From NCBI GenBank assembly GCA_010671975.1, contig JAAHIA010000047.1, positions 1 to 17,267 of the forward strand: a stretch of 17,267 bases of DNA, read 5' to 3'. Positions 15,289 to 17,267 of this stretch are shown piece after piece. The DNA is from Leptolyngbya sp. SIO4C1 (lineage in GTDB: Bacteria > Cyanobacteriota > Cyanobacteriia > Phormidesmidales > Phormidesmidaceae). The stretch's first letter is position 1, and every line of letters begins with the position of its first letter. Below the pieces are notes generated by a model. The model had not been told where the DNA came from and searched no databases. It saw only the letters and a list, made by a program, of their open reading frames with translations. Position numbers and translations under genes: made by a program.

Positions 15289-15699
15289 ATGACTGAAATT
15301 TTCAACAAGCACTGTGAAAAGGCCAAACGTCAGCGCCTGCGGAATCAGATGCCCAAAGCAGAAATTATCTTGTGGAGCAGGCTGCGGCGCAGGCAGATAG
15401 CAGGGGTCAAATTTCGCAGACAGTACAGCGTAGATCGCTTTGTGCTCGATTTTTACTGCCCGGCGCTGAAGCTAGCGATAGAGGTCGATGGTCCGACGCA
15501 TGACGGCGCAGCGGCTCAGGCATATGACCAAAGGCGACAGCAGTTTATCGAAGGGTTTGGCCTTCAGTTTTTGCGCTTTACTAACAGGCAGGTTTATCAA
15601 GATTTGGATGCCGTAGTGGAGACTATACTATCGAAAAGTCTTGGAGCTTCAGAAAGGCTAGTTTTAGAAAGACTAGTCTTCTTTGGGTTTCACTTTTGA
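15289..15699 (+). CDS. DUF559 (PF04480) Vsr/endonuclease-like domain protein
   Basis: 136 aa. DUF559 proteins share the fold of the very-short-patch-repair (PD-(D/E)xK-type) nucleases; no activity is established for most. Visible signatures: MPKAEIILWSRLR (21-33, E25), GVKFRRQYSV (39-48), VLDFYCPALKLAIEVDG (52-68, with D54, E65 and D67 as candidate catalytic residues), then the helix YDQRRQQFIE and the strand LQFLRFTNRQV (92-102). The domain normally ends near residue 118; the last 18 or so residues (from GASERLVLERL) appear to be read through a hairpin and resemble nothing conserved. The ATG has no clear ribosome binding site. The MITE-like repeat lies 65 bp upstream. Such genes are often solitary and mobile-looking, consistent with this location between unrelated genes. 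Confidence 0.88.
   Translation: MTEIFNKHCEKAKRQRLRNQMPKAEIILWSRLRRRQIAGVKFRRQYSVDRFVLDFYCPALKLAIEVDGPTHDGAAAQAYDQRRQQFIEGFGLQFLRFTNRQVYQDLDAVVETILSKSLGASERLVLERLVFFGFHF
15654..15684 (+). terminator. Hairpin at the 3' end of the DUF559 gene, possible terminator
   Basis: AAGGCTAGT (15654-15662) pairs with ACTAGTCTT (15672-15680) through nine pairs including one G-U, around a 9-nt loop, and is followed by CTTT. It lies wholly inside the reading frame, ending about 15 nt before the stop codon. The overlapping palindrome AAGACTAGTCTT (15669-15680) offers an alternative fold. The T-run is poor, so termination efficiency is doubtful. Confidence 0.4.
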
Positions 15700-15741
15700 G
15701 CTGTTCTAAACAAAAAGAACTAAGAGAAAGCTCAAAAACCC

Positions 15742-15767
15742 AAAAAATTTTAAGCGCTTCGCGCTAA
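15742..15767 (-). terminator. GCGAAGC hairpin with T-run after the caspase/FGE gene
   Basis: On the minus strand AGCGC-GAA-GCGCT (complement of 15753-15765) is followed by TAAAA and six T's (15747-15742), about 40 nt past the stop at 15805. The stem contains GCGAAGC, a sequence known to form an exceptionally stable DNA mini-hairpin. It is a likely intrinsic terminator and could alternatively serve as the cruciform that follows DGR variable regions. Confidence 0.6.
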
Positions 15768-15804
15768 GACAGTGCAAAGCGCAAGAGAGCAAAAGGGTAA
15801 AGGG

Positions 15805-17267
15805 CTACGGAAGAGCCCTGGGCGCAGAACATACAACTCGAAAACCGATAAAGTTGATGTGGAGGTCGGGCGCAAAGCTGCTGCGAAACGCGGAGCCGCA
15901 ATTCCTAGGATAGTCGTTCCAGGAGCCGCCACGTAGCAGCTTTCTCTCGCCAGAAGATTTCCATGCGCTACCATCAGCGGGTGCGCCTTGATAAGAGCTG
16001 TGCCAGTCATCTAAGCACCATTCCCAGACGTTGCCGTGCATGTCATATAGACCAAAGGCATTAGGCGGGAAGCTGCCAACATCGACAGTTTCCTGACGAT
16101 AAATTCCCTTCAGTCCCTTACCGTATGTGCAATCGCCAGCATAGTTGACGATTTCTGGCGTAATCGTTGGCCCAAAGTAAAATGGCGTCACCGTGCCTGC
16201 TCGGCAGGCATATTCCCACTGCGCCTCGCTTGGCAGCTGATAGTCTCGTCCCGTGCGCTGCAAGAGCCGCTGACAAAACTCAACCGCCTCTCCCCAGTAC
16301 ACACATTCAACCGGACGCTCTGCACCCTTAAAGTGAGCTGGGTCAGCCTTTAGATCGCGCTCTACATTGTCTAACGCTGCAACGGCTTTCCACTGCGCCT
16401 GCGTCACCGCGTACTTGCCCATCCAAAACTCCGGCACCGTCACCTCGTGCTGCGGGTATTCATTCTCGCGCGCGTCTTCCTCCCCCTCAGCCGCACCCAT
16501 CCTATATTTGCCGCCGGGGATGCGCACCATATCTAGCGTGGCGCCGCTGCCCAGGTCTTCAGTAAAATACGCCGCCTCGCCCGGCGTTGTTTTGATTACT
16601 TTGCCCTGCGCATCAACCCGTACCGTCTCAAAACTGAAGGTTGAATACTGCTTTACGGCCGGTTCAGGGTTACTCACAGCTGGTTTAGGTTTTGGCATGA
16701 CCGGCTGCTCTGCCAGCATCAGCCGACTGCCTGTGAGTTCCTGCTCAATTGCAGCAACGTCTTCATCCTTCAGCCCCAGATGCTTTTGATAGTCCTTAAG
16801 GTCTATTAGATCATTACGGCTCGGCTCTGCCCCAGCATCTAAACATTCTGCCAGCGCTTCGCGATATTCGGCTAGCTTGCGCTGATAGTCGTGAAAGGGT
16901 TTTAGTACCTCTGCCTCAATCGCATCGGCTGCCTCGTCGCTTAGGCCGTACTGACTGCGCAGCGATCGCAGCATCCGCCGTCCCGGACGCGTAAATTTAC
17001 CCTGACGCGCCAGGTTTTCAACCTTTCTGCGATATCGCAGCTCAGGCTTATCCTGTGGCGATCGCGACAGCCGGATCTTATAGCCTTCGCCCTTAAGCGT
17101 AATGATATTAGGGCTCATCACCGGCGAGGTTTCCTTGACCTTGCGGCTAGCAAACTGGTGCAGCTCATCCACCGTGATAAAGCCATCTCCATTCAGGTCC
17201 GCTGTGCCCTTCTCAATCCCTTCCACCAGATAGCGCGTGTAGAGCGACTGCCCTGACGCCTTTTCCA
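15805..17267 (-). CDS. Caspase-like/EF-hand/FGE-sulfatase-like fusion protein, N-terminus outside window
   Basis: 486 codons are visible; the frame stays open to the window edge, so the GTG at 17226 is not a real start. The first residues (GQSLYTRYLVEGIEKGTADLNG... in part) match the tail of cyanobacterial caspase-like (C14) domains. The canonical EF-hand loop DLNGDGFITVDEL binds Ca2+ (17199-17161), followed by KVKE...KGEGYKIRLS, also usual after such caspases. Next comes a charged helical region with a duplicated RR-x-L-x-x-L-x-x-x-x-GL pattern (about 17070-16700), a Pro-rich linker (KPKPAVSNPEPAVK), and an FGE/SUMF1-like domain (about 16537-15805): MVRIPGGKYRMG, LPSEAQWEYACRAGT, YDMHGNVWEWCLDDW, LLRGGSWNDYPRNCGSAFR and INFIGFRVV. 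Only one of the two catalytic cysteines of true FGE is suggested (NCGSAFR), so formylglycine formation is unlikely and a ligand-binding C-type-lectin-like role is likelier. The caspase catalytic His and Cys lie outside the window. Confidence 0.88.
   Translation of the reverse strand, partial: EKASGQSLYTRYLVEGIEKGTADLNGDGFITVDELHQFASRKVKETSPVMSPNIITLKGEGYKIRLSRSPQDKPELRYRRKVENLARQGKFTRPGRRMLRSLRSQYGLSDEAADAIEAEVLKPFHDYQRKLAEYREALAECLDAGAEPSRNDLIDLKDYQKHLGLKDEDVAAIEQELTGSRLMLAEQPVMPKPKPAVSNPEPAVKQYSTFSFETVRVDAQGKVIKTTPGEAAYFTEDLGSGATLDMVRIPGGKYRMGAAEGEEDARENEYPQHEVTVPEFWMGKYAVTQAQWKAVAALDNVERDLKADPAHFKGAERPVECVYWGEAVEFCQRLLQRTGRDYQLPSEAQWEYACRAGTVTPFYFGPTITPEIVNYAGDCTYGKGLKGIYRQETVDVGSFPPNAFGLYDMHGNVWEWCLDDWHSSYQGAPADGSAWKSSGERKLLRGGSWNDYPRNCGSAFRSSFAPDLHINFIGFRVVCSAPRALP
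15821..15933 (-). other. Candidate DGR variable region at the 3' end of the FGE-like domain
   Basis: This C-terminal segment (RGGSW to GFRVVCSAP) has the layout of variable regions in diversity-generating retroelement targets with an FGE-type lectin fold. A conserved skeleton (SW..NP-like, C.SA.R, PD, IGFRVV) is interspersed with residues such as D, Y, G, F, S, S, F, L, H and F where template-type sequences usually carry Asn. Most are reachable from AAC/AAT codons by changing only adenines: GAC, TAT, TTT, CTC, CAC. No template repeat or reverse transcriptase lies in the window, so this is a hypothesis. Confidence 0.45.

Noticed and set aside
15054..15312. Two overlapping minus-strand open frames of 61 and 81 codons
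   Set aside because: They translate the GC-rich inverted repeat (products such as PPSKGDHRG), a familiar artefact of such hairpin blocks; no ribosome site or conserved domain.
16367..16789. Plus-strand 140-codon open frame within the caspase/FGE gene
   Set aside because: Cys/Ser-rich antisense shadow of a coding frame with clear FGE motifs on the other strand.
1..17267. tRNA or rRNA genes
   Set aside because: No tRNA-like GGTTCRANNC arm with matching acceptor stem and no rRNA stretch was noticed on either strand by eye; a covariance-model scan would settle it.

Overview
The window reads as chromosomal DNA of a cyanobacterium. It is GC-rich and carries at least 15 copies of the octamer GCGATCGC (HIP1), far more than chance allows in 17 kb. 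Several proteins are of cyanobacterial type: an ABC1-family kinase-like protein, a BlaI/BlaR pair resembling PetR/PetP, a GRGGFG-type Ser/Thr kinase and a caspase fused to a formylglycine-generating-enzyme (FGE)-like domain. A filamentous or Leptolyngbya-like lineage is plausible, but genus cannot be fixed from this sequence.

Layout. 1-1390 (-): ABC1/UbiB kinase-like protein, cut by the window edge. 1603-2730 (-): DegT/DnrJ-type sugar aminotransferase. 2889-3677 (+): FetB-type (UPF0014) membrane permease. 3782-5926 (-): large single-span protein with helical repeats, unrecognised. 6248-7506 (-): an M56 (BlaR1-like) membrane protease and a BlaI/MecI-type repressor in an ATGA-overlapping operon with a clear intrinsic terminator. 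Divergent from it, 7580-9395 (+): an OmpR-family response regulator and its histidine kinase, one base apart. 9483-10568 (+): soluble Ser/Thr kinase. 10582-13194 (-): leuS. 13308-13706 (+): gamma-glutamylcyclotransferase-like protein. 13808-14995 (+): M20D amidohydrolase. 14996-15288: no gene, but two structured elements, one a roughly 110-bp MITE-like inverted repeat. 15289-15699 (+): DUF559 nuclease-like protein. 15805-17267 (-): the C-terminal part of a caspase/EF-hand/FGE-like protein, cut by the window edge.

How the parts fit. Most of the window is housekeeping or regulatory. The 6.2-9.4 kb block joins two signalling modules back to back around a small palindrome: a protease-controlled repressor and a two-component system. 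By analogy with Synechocystis PetR/PetP, the repressor-protease pair may control the copper-responsive plastocyanin/cytochrome c6 switch. The accessory end, 15.0-17.3 kb, is the most unusual. The FGE-like C-terminus ends in a segment with the layout of a diversity-generating retroelement (DGR) variable region, followed by a pyrimidine-rich stretch and a hairpin containing GCGAAGC. No reverse transcriptase or template repeat was found inside the window, so the DGR idea is a testable hypothesis.
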